This document shows, one piece after another, positions 23,951 through 35,044 of a stretch of 64,000 bases of DNA. The notes under the pieces were generated by a model. The model saw only the letters and a list, made by a program, of their open reading frames with translations. It ran no database searches and was not told the origin of the DNA. This stretch comes from Taudactylus pleione (taxonomy: Eukaryota > Chordata > Amphibia > Anura > Myobatrachidae). The stretch covers positions 2,626,001-2,690,000 of the forward strand of contig JAUIMM010000686.1 in assembly GCA_031769625.1 (NCBI GenBank), read 5' to 3'. The position numbers and the translations under genes were made by a program. Position 1 is the first letter of the stretch. Each line of letters begins with the position of its first letter.

Positions 23951-24910
23951 CTCTACAGCTCTGTGATTCAAACAATGCTTAGGGCACAAAAACCTTTCCT
24001 CTGCCCGCATCTATTACAGAGTTTGGCATTCTTTTGGTCAATGGTTTTCCCAAAGAAAGTATGACCCTAAGGATTTTAGGGTTTCCCGGCTACTTGATTT
24101 TCTCCAGGCTGGGTTAGACATCGGTCTCTGCCTTGCCACCCTGAGAGTACAGGTTTCTGTCTTCAGTTTGGTTCCAGTAAAGGATTGCTTCTTTGCCGGA
24201 TGTTAGAACTTTTTTACAGTGTGTTCTCAGAGTTCAGCCACCCTTTGTCCCACCGGTGGCACCGTGGGATTTGTCCTTGGTTCTCAAGGGGCTGCACGTT
24301 CCCCCATTTGAACCTCTGGACTCATTAGATTTGAAATGGTTGACTTTCTCCTCGCTATCTCTTCTGCACGCAGAGTCTCTGATGTGGCAGTGCTCTCCTG
24401 TCGTTCCCCCTTTTTGATTTTTCACCAGGCTATAGCTGTTCTCCGTACACGGGTGGGTTACCTTCACAAGGTAGTGTCCCATTTTCATGTGAATGAAGAG
24501 ATTGTGGCTCCAGCTTTTCAGTCTTCAGACCTTTTCTGTAGGTGAAGCCTCCCTGGATGTGTTCGTGCTCTCTGTATCTATGTGAATCGTACAAACTCTC
24601 TTAGAAAATCAGATGCTCTTTTTGTGTTATATGGTTTTTACAAACGAGGATGGCCAGCTAAAAAACAAACTCTGGCTTGATGGTTACGTATGACTACCAC
24701 TCAGGCTTACACGCAGGCTGATCTCCCTGTTCCAAACATGGCGACAACACATTCTACCCGGTCTGTGGGACCATCATGGGCATTTTGTCATGGTGCCTCT
24801 ACTGAGCAATTGTGCAAGGCACCATGTGGTCTTCTGTCCACACTTTTCTTAGGCTCTACACCTTTGACACTTTTGCCTCTTAGGATGCTTCCTTTGGGCA
24901 ATAGGTTCTC
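23740..24910 (+). pseudogene. Tyrosine recombinase ORF of DIRS copy 2 (broken)
   Basis: The N-terminal part is SDTGSSCLAQTPLV to AKGLYSSVIQTMLRAQ (about 23755-23995). The catalytic domain is the best preserved of the three copies. ISSARRVSDVAVLSCRSP (about 24357) holds the first arginine, and HSTRSVGPSWAFCHGAST (about 24750-24800) holds His, Arg and the next His. The tyrosine region LRLYTFDTF (about 24849-24875) lies in a shifted frame. PPFVPPVAPWDLSLVLKGL precedes the domain. Family knowledge: DIRS elements integrate a circular DNA with this enzyme instead of a DDE integrase. Confidence 0.8.
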
Positions 24911-24956
24911 CTTTCTACTCAGGAGCTTCCTCCCCTTAGGGGAACTGCTTTAGGAC

Positions 24957-25060
24957 AATCCCATGGTATCCCTGTGCATCTCTATGGACCCTGAAGAAGA
25001 AAGTAAGAGTTATGGTAGACTTACCTTTATTAACTCTTTTTCTTCGAGGTCCACAGGGCA
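24957..25060 (+). repeat. Internal complementary region of DIRS copy 2
   Basis: ATCCCATGGTATCCCTGTGC to CTGAAGAAGAAA complements the left terminus. AGAGTTATGGTAGACTTACC to CTTTTTCTTCGAGG complements the right extension at 25328-25373. Confidence 0.8.
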
Positions 25061-25189
25061 CCCACCCTGATGCACCTGGCTGCATTGGGTAATTTTTCTT
25101 TCAATCACGGATTCCCTCTTTTTCCATGAGTGTTTCGGGTGTATGATTGTTCCTTTTCCTCCTTACTTCTCCTGCCTTTGGCTTGTTAC

Positions 25190-25373
25190 AAAACTGAATG
25201 CCTGTGGCCAAGGGCAGGGTATATTTGGGGGAGGACCTGGGGCATCCTGGGAGCTAAAAGCTTAACTGTTTGGTTCCTGGATCACTCCAACCACATTATC
25301 CCCATGATATCCCTGTGGATCCTATGGACCTCGAAGAAAAAGAGTTAACAAAGGTAAGTCTACCATAACTCTT
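25190..25373 (+). repeat. Right inverted terminal repeat of DIRS copy 2 with outer extension
   Basis: Inverted copy of 19606-19740, with the extra AGGTAAGTCTACCATAACTC terminus. A T-run of about 20 follows directly (25371-25390) and blurs the exact end. Confidence 0.85.
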
Positions 25374-25390
25374 TTTTTTTTTTTTTTTTT

Positions 25391-26332
25391 TACATTGTCC
25401 TCACATATAAACCCACTGCATTGATCCTGAAAAGGACCCCAATGTTTGAAACATAGAAATACCCAGTCAAGCACAAAAGGTGGGCCAGCCCAGTCAGGGT
25501 CGTCGAGGGGTTCCTGGATGTCAGCGATGTTGATTTGGTTCCAGCCCACCAGCTGATTACAGCTGGCACACTGGCAGGGAGTCATGGAGAGACAGCGCTG
25601 CCGGTCACAAGCCACTTAAAGCTTGTGGGCCGGCTGCCAATCAGCAGTGGTGGCTCATGATTGGCTGGTGGTCCATGAGCTCCAATTTGCACTGGTGCTG
25701 TCTATCCATGTTTGCCGGTGTGCAAGCTGTAATTGGCTGGGGGCCCAGCCCCAAATTCACACCTGCTGGCTGCTAATGGCACACAGAAGGAGGCGAGAGG
25801 CTGCTGGAGGGATATGGTGAGGTGAATTGCTTGGGGGGCATGTTGTGTAAGGGGCACTGCTTTTGTGTGGCATAACATGAATGGGGTCAGTGTGGCATAA
25901 CATGATTGGGCTCTGTGTGGGGGCAAATGTATGTGTGTTTTTTTTTCACCTCTGGGGGGGTCCTTTTAAGATTTTGTTATATGGCCCACAAAGTTCTAGT
26001 TACGCCCTTGCCTGCAAACAAAGGCCTGGATTTAATATGAACTTGAATGAGTCATCAAGTTTGATCAGACTGAGGTTAAAAGGATACTTTTGTAGCTTTC
26101 TCACAGGTTTTTGGTAGATTTCCAATTTCCCCTGGAGCCTGCCCAGAACCTGTGTAATTTAAGAGTCTCCCTATGTTAAGGGATTGTATGGCCATGACAA
26201 ACCTAGGCAGAAACCTAATCCTGGTCAAACTACACCACCATGCAAAATTTGGTGGTGCTGGGTCTAAAACTCTGGCTGTGCTTAAAGGACAAACAGATGG
26301 AGAGACAGACAGACATACTTGCTGAAGGTGCG
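25391..26332. other. Unassigned repeat-derived sequence
   Basis: Contains a short tandem GTGTGGCATAACATGA phrase (25855-25915). At 26070-26330 there is a stretch ending in GACAGACAGACA that resembles the tail of a dispersed animal repeat whose head-like phrase lies near 19545. No gene is supported. Confidence 0.35.
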
Positions 26333-26799
26333 TGTACACTAGATGATATTTTGCATGATTTCTACTAGATATGAGCGGTTCGGATTCTGTGGAATCCAAA
26401 CCGCTCCGAACATTGGAGATCCGAGTCCACCCGAACCCTGTTCGGGTGTTCACCGCCTGACTCGGATCCCCGTTCGGGGCCGAACGGCGGCCGTCTGATG
26501 TCGGATTCTCACTAGAGAATCCAACATCAGGGCTCCTATTGTGTAGGGCAGAGCGCTGTGATAGCGCTCTGCCCTACACAGACACAAACACACAGCCGCC
26601 AGCGGCAGCTGTGTGTTTGTTACAGCAGCCAATGAGAGTCACACAGACTTTCATTGGCTGCTGCACGGAGGGAGCCGGCTGGAGCTCACACATGAGCTCC
26701 GTCTTCCGGCTCCCTCCTCAGCGTGTGACAGCAGAGTGGACGGCGCGGGAGCGGGGATACAGGTAAGTTTTTATTTTTTATTTGTGCAAGGGCCGGGGG

Positions 26800-27175
26800 C
26801 GCTACTGGGGGGGGTCTGCTACTGGGGGGTTCTGCTACTGGGGGTGCGGGGGGCCATACTACTGGGGGGGTCTGCTACTGGGGGTCTATACTACTGGGGG
26901 GTCCATACTACTGACGGGCCTGCTACTGGGGGGGCCATACTACTGGGGGGCTTACTACTACTGGGGGGGGCCTGCTACTGGGGCAGCCTACTACAGGGGG
27001 GGCCATACTACAGGGGGGGCTACTACTGGGGCAGCCTACTACTGGGGCAGCCTACTCCTGGGGGGGGCATACTACTGGTTGGCATGCTAATGGGGGGCAT
27101 ACTACTGGGGGGGCCTGCTAATGGGGGGCATACTACTGGGGGGCATTCTACTGGGGGCACTGCATAGTGGACCCT
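26800..27175. repeat. CTACTGGGGGG-type minisatellite
   Basis: About 20 irregular copies of TACTACTGGGGGG(G)TCTG-like units of about 15-30 bp. In all three frames it spells Gly/Leu/Tyr-rich pseudo-proteins, which explains the long frames here. It is not a gene. Confidence 0.85.
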
Positions 27176-27179
27176 ACTA

Positions 27180-27300
27180 CTAAGGGGACTGCATAGGGGG
27201 CACCACTGCTGGGGGCATTGTGTAAGGGACACCGCTACTGTGGGCATTGTGTAAAAGGGGCACTACTGTGGGCATTGTGTAAAAGGGGCACTACTGTGTG
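27180..27300. repeat. 28-bp tandem repeat (GGGCATTGTGTAAAAGGGG)
   Basis: Three to four head-to-tail copies of GGGCATTGTGTAAAAGGGGCACTACTGT. Related GTGTGGCATAACATG phrases occur at 25855-25915. Confidence 0.75.
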
Positions 27301-28211
27301 TCGTAACATAAATAAGAGACACTACTTTATGGTGTAAAGTGAATCAGGCCCTATGTGCGGCTTAATGTGAATAAGATTGTGCACTGTGACTCCTTGGGCC
27401 GTAGCCCACTATGTAAACAAGTACTGTGATTCTGCTGGCCGTACCCCACTGGGTGGGTGCACTACTTTTCATTTCTGCCACTGCTGTGTGGCAATGTGTC
27501 ATAGATGTGCTTTATACTGTGGTGTCTGTGTCGTTGTGCCGCTGCTTTGTCGCTTAGTAATAGTAACCAGTCAGCTCACTGCAACCTTTGGCCAATAATG
27601 TTGAAAACAATATTATAAGCTGTGATATGGTCTAAATTGACTGGAAATTAATGTTATTGAGGTTAATAATACTCTAGGAAGAAAAAAAAGACCAATTTAT
27701 GTGATTTTAGCTTGTTTTTGTCAATTTTTGTAAAAAAAAATCCAAATCCAAAGCCAGTCACCGCAGTTTGGCAAATCCAAATCCAAAGCCGGGCGACGAA
27801 TTAGAACCAAATCCAAATCCGGCAAAAATGGTCCGGCGCACATCCCTAATTTCTACACATCGGAACGACAAATCGTGTAAAATATGTCCAAATAATGTGT
27901 GCACTCACGATCGCGATGCCAATGCGCCTCCCCGCGGGTAGTACATCGCATCTTCAGATCTTGCCTACAGCAGGCAAGATCTGCCAATGTCGTTAACAAG
28001 ATTCAGGTCGTTGATCAGATCGTTTGTCAGATTGGACAGTTTATGCAAGATATCATTTGTCTGAAAGTGCAGGGTAGTTGCCGGGGGAGTTCAAGGGAAA
28101 TCGTTGAGGTCATTGCATCTTTTGTGAGTTGTCTAGTCTGTACGCACCTTCACATATATCTGAACTGGACCTCATGATTGTATAGATAAGCACATGTGCA
28201 ACCTTCTATCT

Positions 28212-28695
28212 CTTAAGCTGGGCATCCACTATACAATTATCTGTCAGATATCTGTCCAATCTGGCTGGTTGGAATGAAAACCTGGTAATGTATGGGAGCA
28301 AATGACAATCGTCCATTTGCTCACAAACACTGGAAAACAGACAAATATGGTTGTTCAGACAAATTGGTTAAACACACAAATTTAACCAATTTGAACAATT
28401 GTTTTTCAGCCATTTTCCAGTGTTTAAGACCAGGTGCGGCGCTAGGTGTCTCGGCACCCTGTGACGTCCCATGCACCCCCCACCCCTTCTCTGACTGCGC
28501 CCACCCCCTGTGCTTACATATTCACTGCAACCGACGGGGCGGAGGGTGGGATCTTTCCTATTGTCGTACCCCGGCCCTGTTTAAGACCATATGATCGACT
28601 GTCATTTGCTCCCATACATTACCAGATCTTCATTCCAACTAGCCAGACTGGACAGATATCTGACAGAAAATTGTATAGTGGATGCCCAGCTTAAG
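28212..28695. mobile_element. Foldback element with about 105-bp inverted repeats and a nested insert
   Basis: The left arm starts CTTAAGCTGGGCATCCAC and the right arm ends GTGGATGCCCAGCTTAAG. The arms match over about 105 bp with only a few mismatches (TCAGATATCTGTCCA and GGTAATGTATGGGAGC on both). An inner palindrome (AACACTGGAAAA / TTTTCCAGTGTT) fills most of the rest. A 146-bp segment (28433-28578) is inserted between two copies of GTTTAAGACCA. No coding capacity. Confidence 0.85.
28433..28578. repeat. 146-bp insert flanked by 11-bp direct repeats
   Basis: GTTTAAGACCA stands on both sides (28422-28432 and 28579-28589). Removing the insert plus one repeat would restore the continuous palindrome of the host foldback. 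The ends (AGGTGCGGCGC and, reversed, AGGGCCGGGGTACGAC) are only weakly inverted. Type unknown. Confidence 0.7.
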
Positions 28696-29394
28696 ACTTA
28701 TTTTTTTTGTGTTGTGTTGGTTGTTGTAATAATTTTCTTTTTATTAAGCATTTGGAATCCATATTTTACCTAAATAATTTATGAGAAGTGTGATTCTTTA
28801 ACTGAGGGTTCATATAATTTTGCAACAAACTTTGCATGCTATACAGTGTAGAGAAAACAGGCATTGTATAACGGGGCTACGATGACACGATCCAGCATGA
28901 ATTGCATCATCGGCCTCCCCGGGCCGCCCGCTAGGAGCCACCTGCGGCTTTGTATATCCAAGAATCTGCGTACAAAGATGCAGCATATGTCGCAGATCCT
29001 TTGATTATCAGTCTTCAGAGAACCACTATGGTCGAGCAGAATGGCCGTGGGAACTGAAATGCCGGAGAAATTTTTCTTGTGTACAGGATTGCAGATGTAA
29101 TATGTAATGCCCCCGAAATGGTCGCGACACACCCAGGGCCGGGTATCTAGGTGCTCTAGGCAAAACTTCACTCTACAGCCCTTGCCTTCACCAGTGTGTG
29201 TGCTGTAGTCGCATGCCCCCTTTTTCCACCCAACCAATCCTTCTGCATGCCTATGATTGGCAATACTTGGCACAAGTAGACTGACTGCCAGCAGAAATAC
29301 AAACAATGGATCTGCCCTATAGTCAATGATATTTACAAAAAAAGTATAGGAGTAGTACTTCACATGTGGTGAGCCTTTGGTAGTAAACTATATG
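28696..29394. other. Unassigned repeat-like stretch
   Basis: Contains a 174-codon reverse-strand frame (29363-28839) with no recognisable domain. TCTGCGTACAAAGATGCAGC phrases near 28965 resemble a phrase at about 12370-12390, suggesting dispersed-repeat origin. Confidence 0.35.
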
Positions 29395-30001
29395 GGGCTA
29401 AATGTAATAGGATCTGAGTTTGGCAAATGTGCGAGTTTAGCACTAAACTCGCACATTTTCCCAAACTGGCAAATGTAATAGGGTGCAAACTTGCATGCTG
29501 CAACACGCAATGGCAAAACTCGCATCCACATGTGGACCCCTACTCATTTTGTCTCCCATATTTCCACAACCAGGACTGGCTCACTGAGTCTGGTGCTGGT
29601 TGCTGAAAATTCAAAGGGCCCCTAGGTTTTTTTTTCCCCATATTTTCACAACCAGGACCGCCTCAGAAAAGCCCTGTGCTGGTTGTGCCTTTAGGAGGGG
29701 ACCTCAAGTAGTTTATTTATTTTTACACTTTTCTAACTTATTTTCACACAGAAGCATACACAGATCTCACTGATCTGTGAAGGCTTCTGTGTAACTCGCA
29801 CCTTGTAATGAAAGTTGCATTACAAGATGCAAGTTTACCCTCAGTTTAACTTGCATGCACTCGCAGGCGAGTCAAACTGGGACACTTAAACTCGCACCCT
29901 ATTAAATTTGCAAGTTTAGGGACAAACTCGCACCTTCTAAATGTGCGAGAAGGTGCAAGTTTGTCCCGCAATAAAAACACGGAACCTATTACATTTAGCC
30001 C
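29395..30001. mobile_element. Inverted-repeat element with perfect 17-bp ends (GGGCTAAATGTAATAGG)
   Basis: The left terminus GGGCTAAATGTAATAGG is exactly complementary to the right terminus CCTATTACATTTAGCCC. The interior has two further palindromes: GCGAGTTTAG/CTAAACTCGC near 29432-29455, and a GGTGCAAGTTTGTCCC-containing hairpin near 29915-29970. A CACAACCAGGAC segment is duplicated at about 29562 and 29647. About 607 bp, non-autonomous DNA transposon. Confidence 0.8.
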
Positions 30002-30317
30002 ATGGTCTTATAATTTAACCTTTGATATTGGAATTCAGTGTGGGAGTTATGTATAAGTTTTCTTTTTTTTTTTTTTTTTTTTTTTAAAGGTGCAATTACC
30101 AAGTAGCTGTGGGGAGGAGTGTCACAGCCTTCCAATGGTCTCCTAGAGACCAGTGAATAATATATTAGAAATGTAACACAACACTAGTTGGTCTTACATT
30201 ATGTGATATATCAAATATATATATATAAAGAAGGGCTTTGTGCACGCACAAATTACATAACTTAATTTACAACTATACAGTTAAAAATTAAAACACAAGA
30301 TTCATAAATAGATAAAA
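30002..30317. other. Unassigned stretch with T-run
   Basis: A T-run of about 24 (30062-30085), a short (AT)n run near 30213-30227, and otherwise AT-rich sequence. Confidence 0.4.
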
Positions 30318-30325
30318 GTCTAGCT

Positions 30326-30604
30326 CAGTGGTTCCCAAACTGTGCACCGTGGCGATTTGCAGGGGTGCCTCCGGTTGGTGGTCCAGCACCAAATAAAATT
30401 ATTTATGGTCAATGTAACGTAAATATGTGGAAAAAGAAAAGCACAAAGCTGTCCACCACTACATAACTGAACATAAGGATGACAGGTTTACTTTACTAAA
30501 TTTTTTTCTGAATCTCTTAATAAACAACTTAAATTTTACAGGTGCCGTGAAAACAATGCTGTTACTCTAGGGCGCCATGATTCAATAACGTTTGGGAAAC
30601 ACTG
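30326..30604. mobile_element. Short non-autonomous hAT element (CAGTGGTTCCCAAAC ends)
   Basis: Starts CAGTGGTTCCCAAAC and ends GTTTGGGAAACACTG, the hallmark ends of vertebrate Charlie-type hAT MITEs. Flanking 8-bp duplications GTCTAGCT (30318-30325) and GTATAGCT (30605-30612) differ at one base. 279 bp, no transposase. Confidence 0.88.
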
Positions 30605-31679
30605 GTATAGCTTTAAAGTAAAAACACCGTAATGAAGATGTGCAAAAATATTGTCCATGCCAATGTGTTTAGAGACAGAGGATGCACAATTCATGTGGTT
30701 ATTATTACAACATATCCTGATGAGTATGGTCTTTCAACTCATGTTTCTGGCAAGTTTATGCAGTCTTGATGAGTGAAGTGGAGGTGCGGGTACACAATTA
30801 GTAGTTTCCTGCAGTAACCGCCAGTCAGTGTAGAGCAGGGATGGCAAACTTTTTTGCTGCTGAGGACCATTTTGATTTATGAAATATTATTTGCGGGGCC
30901 GGTGCAGGCCACGACCCCTCCGTGTGATGTCAAACGGGGGTGGGGCCACAATCGCCTGTGATTACAGCAATGCCCAGAGCATCCTGAGGATGGAGCTGGT
31001 TGGCTGGTACTTATCTCCGTTCACTTAATCTCCATCCAAGGCTTAGTAAATAGAACCCTCAACCTGGAAATCTGTGTCTATTCTCACATTTGTATACCTA
31101 CTAAGTTACATTACACACTGGATGCTTTTATCATTTTCTTTTACACACACACACAGATTCAGGGGGGTGGGGGGCACCAAGGCACATGCCCCCCATGTAA
31201 TTTAGGAGAACAGAGAAAGCGGTGCAAGTATGGCAGTAGTGTTTACCCACCTACTTGGCACCTGCCGCCATTATCCAGGAACTGTGTTGTCGAGCAAAGA
31301 CCATGTGCTCAGCAGCATGACAGCTCCTCTTACCTCCAGCGCCAGTGCGTTTGAAAGCTGTTGCATGGGCATGCATAAATTATCCACTGCGATACCCTGA
31401 GGCCTCATAGCATGAGCAGAAGTTAGTTCCTGAGTGAGGTCAGATCCCGCCCTACCTGTGCGTATGGGTCCGATGTTACTGATTATTTTGCTATGTTGCC
31501 CAAGTATACAGATGTAAGGGGAAGTGGGCGTCCTTATGTTAGGCTGCGATCACACTGTGAATGCAATCATTTGCATATCACCGCTGATATTAGTAACTGC
31601 ATTGCGTGCGTAATAGCAGAATAGCGATCCTTACTGAATCAGGCCCCACGTGCAATTCTATTTGGTACAGGTGCTATGT
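30605..31679. other. Intergenic stretch with a truncated hAT-like end
   Basis: At about 30836-30900, GCAGGGATGGCAAAC and GAGGACCATTTTGATTTATG resemble the left half of the element at 48065-48327. No matching right end was found. The rest is unassigned. Confidence 0.4.
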
Positions 31680-32185
31680 TAACAATCTAGTCACAGTAAT
31701 CCCCCCTCCCACCCCTTTCTCACTGCTCCTTCTCATTCTGTCCAGTGCCCCCCATTCACAAAGTGTCAGTCTGAACCCCCCAGCTAGTCCAGTCAGTGTC
31801 CCCATCATTGATCCCAGTGTACCCCCTTCTTAAATCTAGTGTTCCCCCTCCCACCATCTCACCACCCCCCTTCCCATCCAGCCCAGTGCCCCCATATATA
31901 TCACCCACTGCCTTTCTCCCTCTACCTGGCGTCACCCACTGCCTTTCCTTGGCACTCATTACCTGTGATCTACTACCTCTACCTGTCACCCTCTACCTCT
32001 CCCCTGCGTCACTGTCTCCCATCACCCTCTCTCTCCTATCACCCTCTGCCTCTACAAGGGATCACCATCTCCCCATCATCCACTGCTTGTCACCCACTAC
32101 CTCTCCCCGTCACACCTCTCTCCAGTCACCCACTCCCCATCACCCTCTACATCACCCACTGCCTACCCCTGGTATCACCTACTGC
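31680..32185. repeat. C/T-rich low-complexity tract
   Basis: Irregular CCCATCACCC, CCACTGCC and CTCTACCTC units with strand asymmetry. It creates long Pro/Ser-rich frames on both strands without any domain. Confidence 0.75.
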
Positions 32186-33329
32186 TGCCTTCTGTCAATG
32201 AGGGCGTGGCTTGTGATACGGCATTCCCTTTACGGCCATGTTCCTTTTTGCGAGGCCACACCCACTTTCGCAGGAGCGTGCGTGCCCCGTCCTTCCCCTG
32301 TCATGGTGCCTCCCTGTCATTTTGTTCTGAATACGCTCCTGCACACACAGAAACCCACATAAAATCACTGGATTACTGAGAATGGGTAACATCAAATTGC
32401 AGGGATTCAGACTATAGATACCCAACCAACAGTGGTACAAAAAACTGTTTAGAACTTAAAAGGACCATTCTAGGGTTATTATTCAGTCCTAAAATAGACA
32501 CACCTGTTTCTAATGGCAACTTTTGAAAAGCTTTTCATAGTTGATGAAATTCCCAGCAGCAGGATGATGAGTGATGTATTAAACCTATCCACTTTCAATA
32601 GGATACATTTTGCTTCCATCAGTTTCATTTTTTAAGAAATCTTTACAGAAAAATGAGCTTCAATGTAGAAATGGACGTGGAAAGTGCAATGTGTTTTCCA
32701 TGAAAAGTACAGGATGAGATTAAGGAGCCTATTTACTAATGTTATTTTTGTAATAGGATAAAAGCCATGCAATCTCTATAAAATAATTAGCACTTTAAAT
32801 CATGGTAAAAGCACCATTTGGTAAATAACCTCCTGATCTCTGTAATCTCTTAAGGTTGGTACACCTGACATGGCTATATATCTGCCAGCTTGGCCGGTGT
32901 TTGTGCAGTGTGTATGCAGCACCAGGGTCTGATGGTTGGTGTAAAACCAGTCGGATCGGTTCCAAAAACATGCTATGCTGCACACGCTATGTCGGTCCCG
33001 ACGTTTTGGTTTCGTTTAAAAAGTGCAGTGTGTATGGACTTCTGCCCAATTTATCATCAACATATCTTGCTTGAGGGCATTTGGATTTAAATCGGCTATT
33101 ATGCGACTTCCCTCATCTTGTCAGCAGATGAACGTGCATGCCTTTCACAGCAACATGTATTGTGTTAGGGCATGCTGGCATGTGTAGTTCCACGGCAGAT
33201 TAATTGCAGCATGTGATCATCCCCTGATGCAGCCCTTGCAGGTGGCAGGAGTGATAATAATATGCCATCTACATCACCCCAAGTGAGTGCACTCACCTGT
33301 GCCCATGTATTGATGTAATTTGCTTCACC
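32186..33329. other. Unannotated intergenic stretch
   Basis: Mostly AT-rich. The segment 32855-33090 (GGTTGGTACAC and GTGTGTATGG phrases) may be a decayed inverted-repeat element, but the ends are not clear. No gene. Confidence 0.35.
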
Positions 33330-34080
33330 AGGCACTTGTAGTATCCCTTCAATTTACTTCTATCCTTCAAGATGGCCCGTGATAGTGTGCATACTACACC
33401 TACCATGTGCATGTAAACACCTGTGCCAAAATACTATATAGCTGTAATTGGCTTCACCAGGCTCCTGTAGCAACCCCTTCTCTTCACCTGTGTCCAAGTA
33501 TGCCTATGATCCGCTTCACCAGGCTCCTGTAGCAACCCCTTCTCTTCACCTGTGTCCAAGTATGCCTATGATCCGCTTCACCAGGCTCCTGTAGAATCCC
33601 CTTCTCTTCACCTGTGTCCAAGTATGCCTGTCATCCGCTTCACCAGGCACCTGTAGAATCCCTTTTTTCTTCACCTGTGTCCAAGTATGCCTGTCATCCG
33701 CTTCACCAGGCACCTGTAGAATCCCTTTTTTCTTCACCTGTGTCCAAATATGCCTGTCATCCGCTTCACCAGGCACCTGTAGAATCCCCTTCTCTTCACC
33801 TGTGTCCAAGTATGCCTGTCATCTGCTTCACCAGGCTCCTGTAGAATCCCTCTTTACTATACTCTTCACCTTTGGTATGGCCTTTGACAGTCTGCCCACT
33901 ACACCGCCCATGTGAGTGTAACACCTGTACCCAAGTATTGTTGTCATTTGCTTCACCAGGCTCCTGGAGCACCCCCTTCCCTTTTAGGATGACCTGTGGC
34001 AGTGTGCATACTACACCCCCCATGTGAGTGCAGACACCTGTCCTATTATTTCCTTCACCAGCCACCTGTAGCATCCCCCT
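33330..34080. repeat. 62-63-bp minisatellite (CTTCACCAGGCTCCTGTAG)
   Basis: Successive CTTCACCTGTGTCCAAGTA phrases begin at 33482, 33544, 33606, 33669, 33732 and 33794, giving periods of 62 or 63 bp. Divergent units extend to about 33330 on the left and 34080 on the right. The central units are almost identical, so the array expanded recently. The repetitive peptides read from it on both strands are artefacts. Confidence 0.92.
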
Positions 34081-35036
34081 TCACCCCAAGATTAAAATAA
34101 TGTGTACTGTAAAAAACTGAGAAACCCATATTGTGTTTCAAGAAATGTTTTTATTTTTATTTCCATTTTTTTGCAGATTTTTCTTATTATTATGATTGGC
34201 AGCATAGTACGTTCCATTGCTATTTCCAGTAAATATAGTACACCATATATGACATTGTTGTTTCATATAAATGGCCAAGAGCATAGGTAGTACTTTTTAA
34301 AACCCTTTCAAAACATAAACAAAATACAGCGGGTAATCATGGCCAGTTGCTATGTCGCATTGCTTTTATCAGTCTAATACCTTTGTAGCACGTAAAAAGA
34401 TTGACACAATAAAGGGGAGAACACTCCTAAGTGCTATGTAGCTCAGTTTTTACAAGTTTAAACTCCCCTTAAAAAGATTCACAATATAAAGGTAGAAAGC
34501 AGGCCCCCGGTTCTGTGTAGCATTGGTTTTTACAAGTTCTATATTTACACTCGTACTGTATCTATACACAAACCAAGGAAAATAAAAAGGTGACCTAGCC
34601 AGTTACATTGCTATTAACACCAACAAACCCCAATAACAAATGATACATTTCAGCTTATCCGGGGCTGTCATCCCTGATGTCTGTGAGTACACTTTGCATG
34701 ATGTGCAGTTTGTACTCTAATGTTCTTTTTTTTTTTATTATTTAATAACACTTATTTTTGCACAACATTCCTTTTAAAACTGTAAAAATCTCATGTACTC
34801 TGTGTAAATGTGGTTGCATTTCAATCGTCTTGTTGGTGGATGGATCTATTTCTACCTCAGCACTGTCATGTCTATGATGTCTTCAAAGGGGAGGAGGGGA
34901 ATAATAGTGAAATAGGGCATATGAAGAATATTAAAAAACTAATTAATAATCTCATTCACTTTTAAAATTGGACACATGGTTACCTTTCCCAGTGCTTGAA
35001 ATGCTTTCATACTAATGCACCTCTATAGGGTCTGGT
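34081..35036. other. Unannotated intergenic stretch
   Basis: AT-rich. Two partly repeated phrases (AAGATTGACACAATAAAGG near 34398 and AAGATTCACAATATAAAGG near 34473) suggest a decayed local duplication. No gene. Confidence 0.4.
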
Positions 35037-35044
35037 GTTTCAAT

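Larger units (their letters stand above)
19606..25373 (+). mobile_element. DIRS-type retrotransposon, copy 2 (full span, decayed)
   Basis: Same architecture as the element at 4041-9773. The left inverted repeat is about 19606-19740, and the right inverted repeat is about 25190-25340 with an extension to 25373. An internal complementary region lies at 24957-25060. Between them are gag-like, reverse transcriptase/RNase H, methyltransferase-like and tyrosine-recombinase regions. The left terminus lacks about 20 bp that the internal complementary region still carries (the ATAGAGATGCACAGGGATAC part), so the end has been eroded. All frames are interrupted. Confidence 0.9.
26366..27848. mobile_element. 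Non-autonomous hAT-like transposon with internal minisatellite
   Basis: Terminal sequences TAGATATGAGCGG and (reverse complement of the right end) TAGGGATGTGCGCCGG are flanked by an exact 8-bp duplication ATTTCTAC (26358-26365 and 27849-27856), which is the hAT target-duplication length. The interior has a long inverted G/C-rich segment (CGGTTCGGATTC phrases), a CTACTGGGGG minisatellite and a 28-bp tandem repeat. No hAT transposase remains. Confidence 0.82.
26333..28152. mobile_element. Inverted-repeat DNA element (TGAAGGTGCGTACAC ends) hosting a nested hAT
   Basis: The left end TGAAGGTGCGTGTACACTAGA and the right end, whose reverse complement is TGAAGGTGCGTACAGACTAGA, form inverted termini. 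Only about 340 bp belongs to this element: 26333-26365 and 27857-28152. The rest is the inserted element at 26366-27848. A second element with the same terminal phrase lies at 45046-45435. The superfamily is undetermined and no transposase is visible. Confidence 0.65.

Noticed and set aside
19540..26330. A single dispersed repeat split by DIRS copy 2 (head phrase near 19545, GACA-rich tail near 26310)
   Set aside because: The sequence between 25391 and 26070 does not clearly continue the same repeat, so the link could not be supported.
26613..27167. 184-codon and 102-codon Gly/Tyr/Leu-rich frames
   Set aside because: They are translations of the CTACTGGGGG minisatellite inside a hAT-like element and are open in several frames at once.
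28839..29363. 174-codon reverse-strand frame with a hydrophobic N-terminal stretch that could pass as a secreted cysteine-rich protein
   Set aside because: No recognisable domain and no splice or promoter context. Part of it (TCTGCGTACAAAGATGCAGC-like phrases) resembles dispersed repeats elsewhere in the window, so chance openness is more likely.
31796..32362. 188-codon Pro/Ser/Thr-rich frame
   Set aside because: Low-complexity C/T tract; no domain and overlapping frames of similar length.
33546..33844. Repetitive frames on both strands resembling repeat proteins
   Set aside because: They are the 62-63-bp minisatellite read in frame and are open on both strands.
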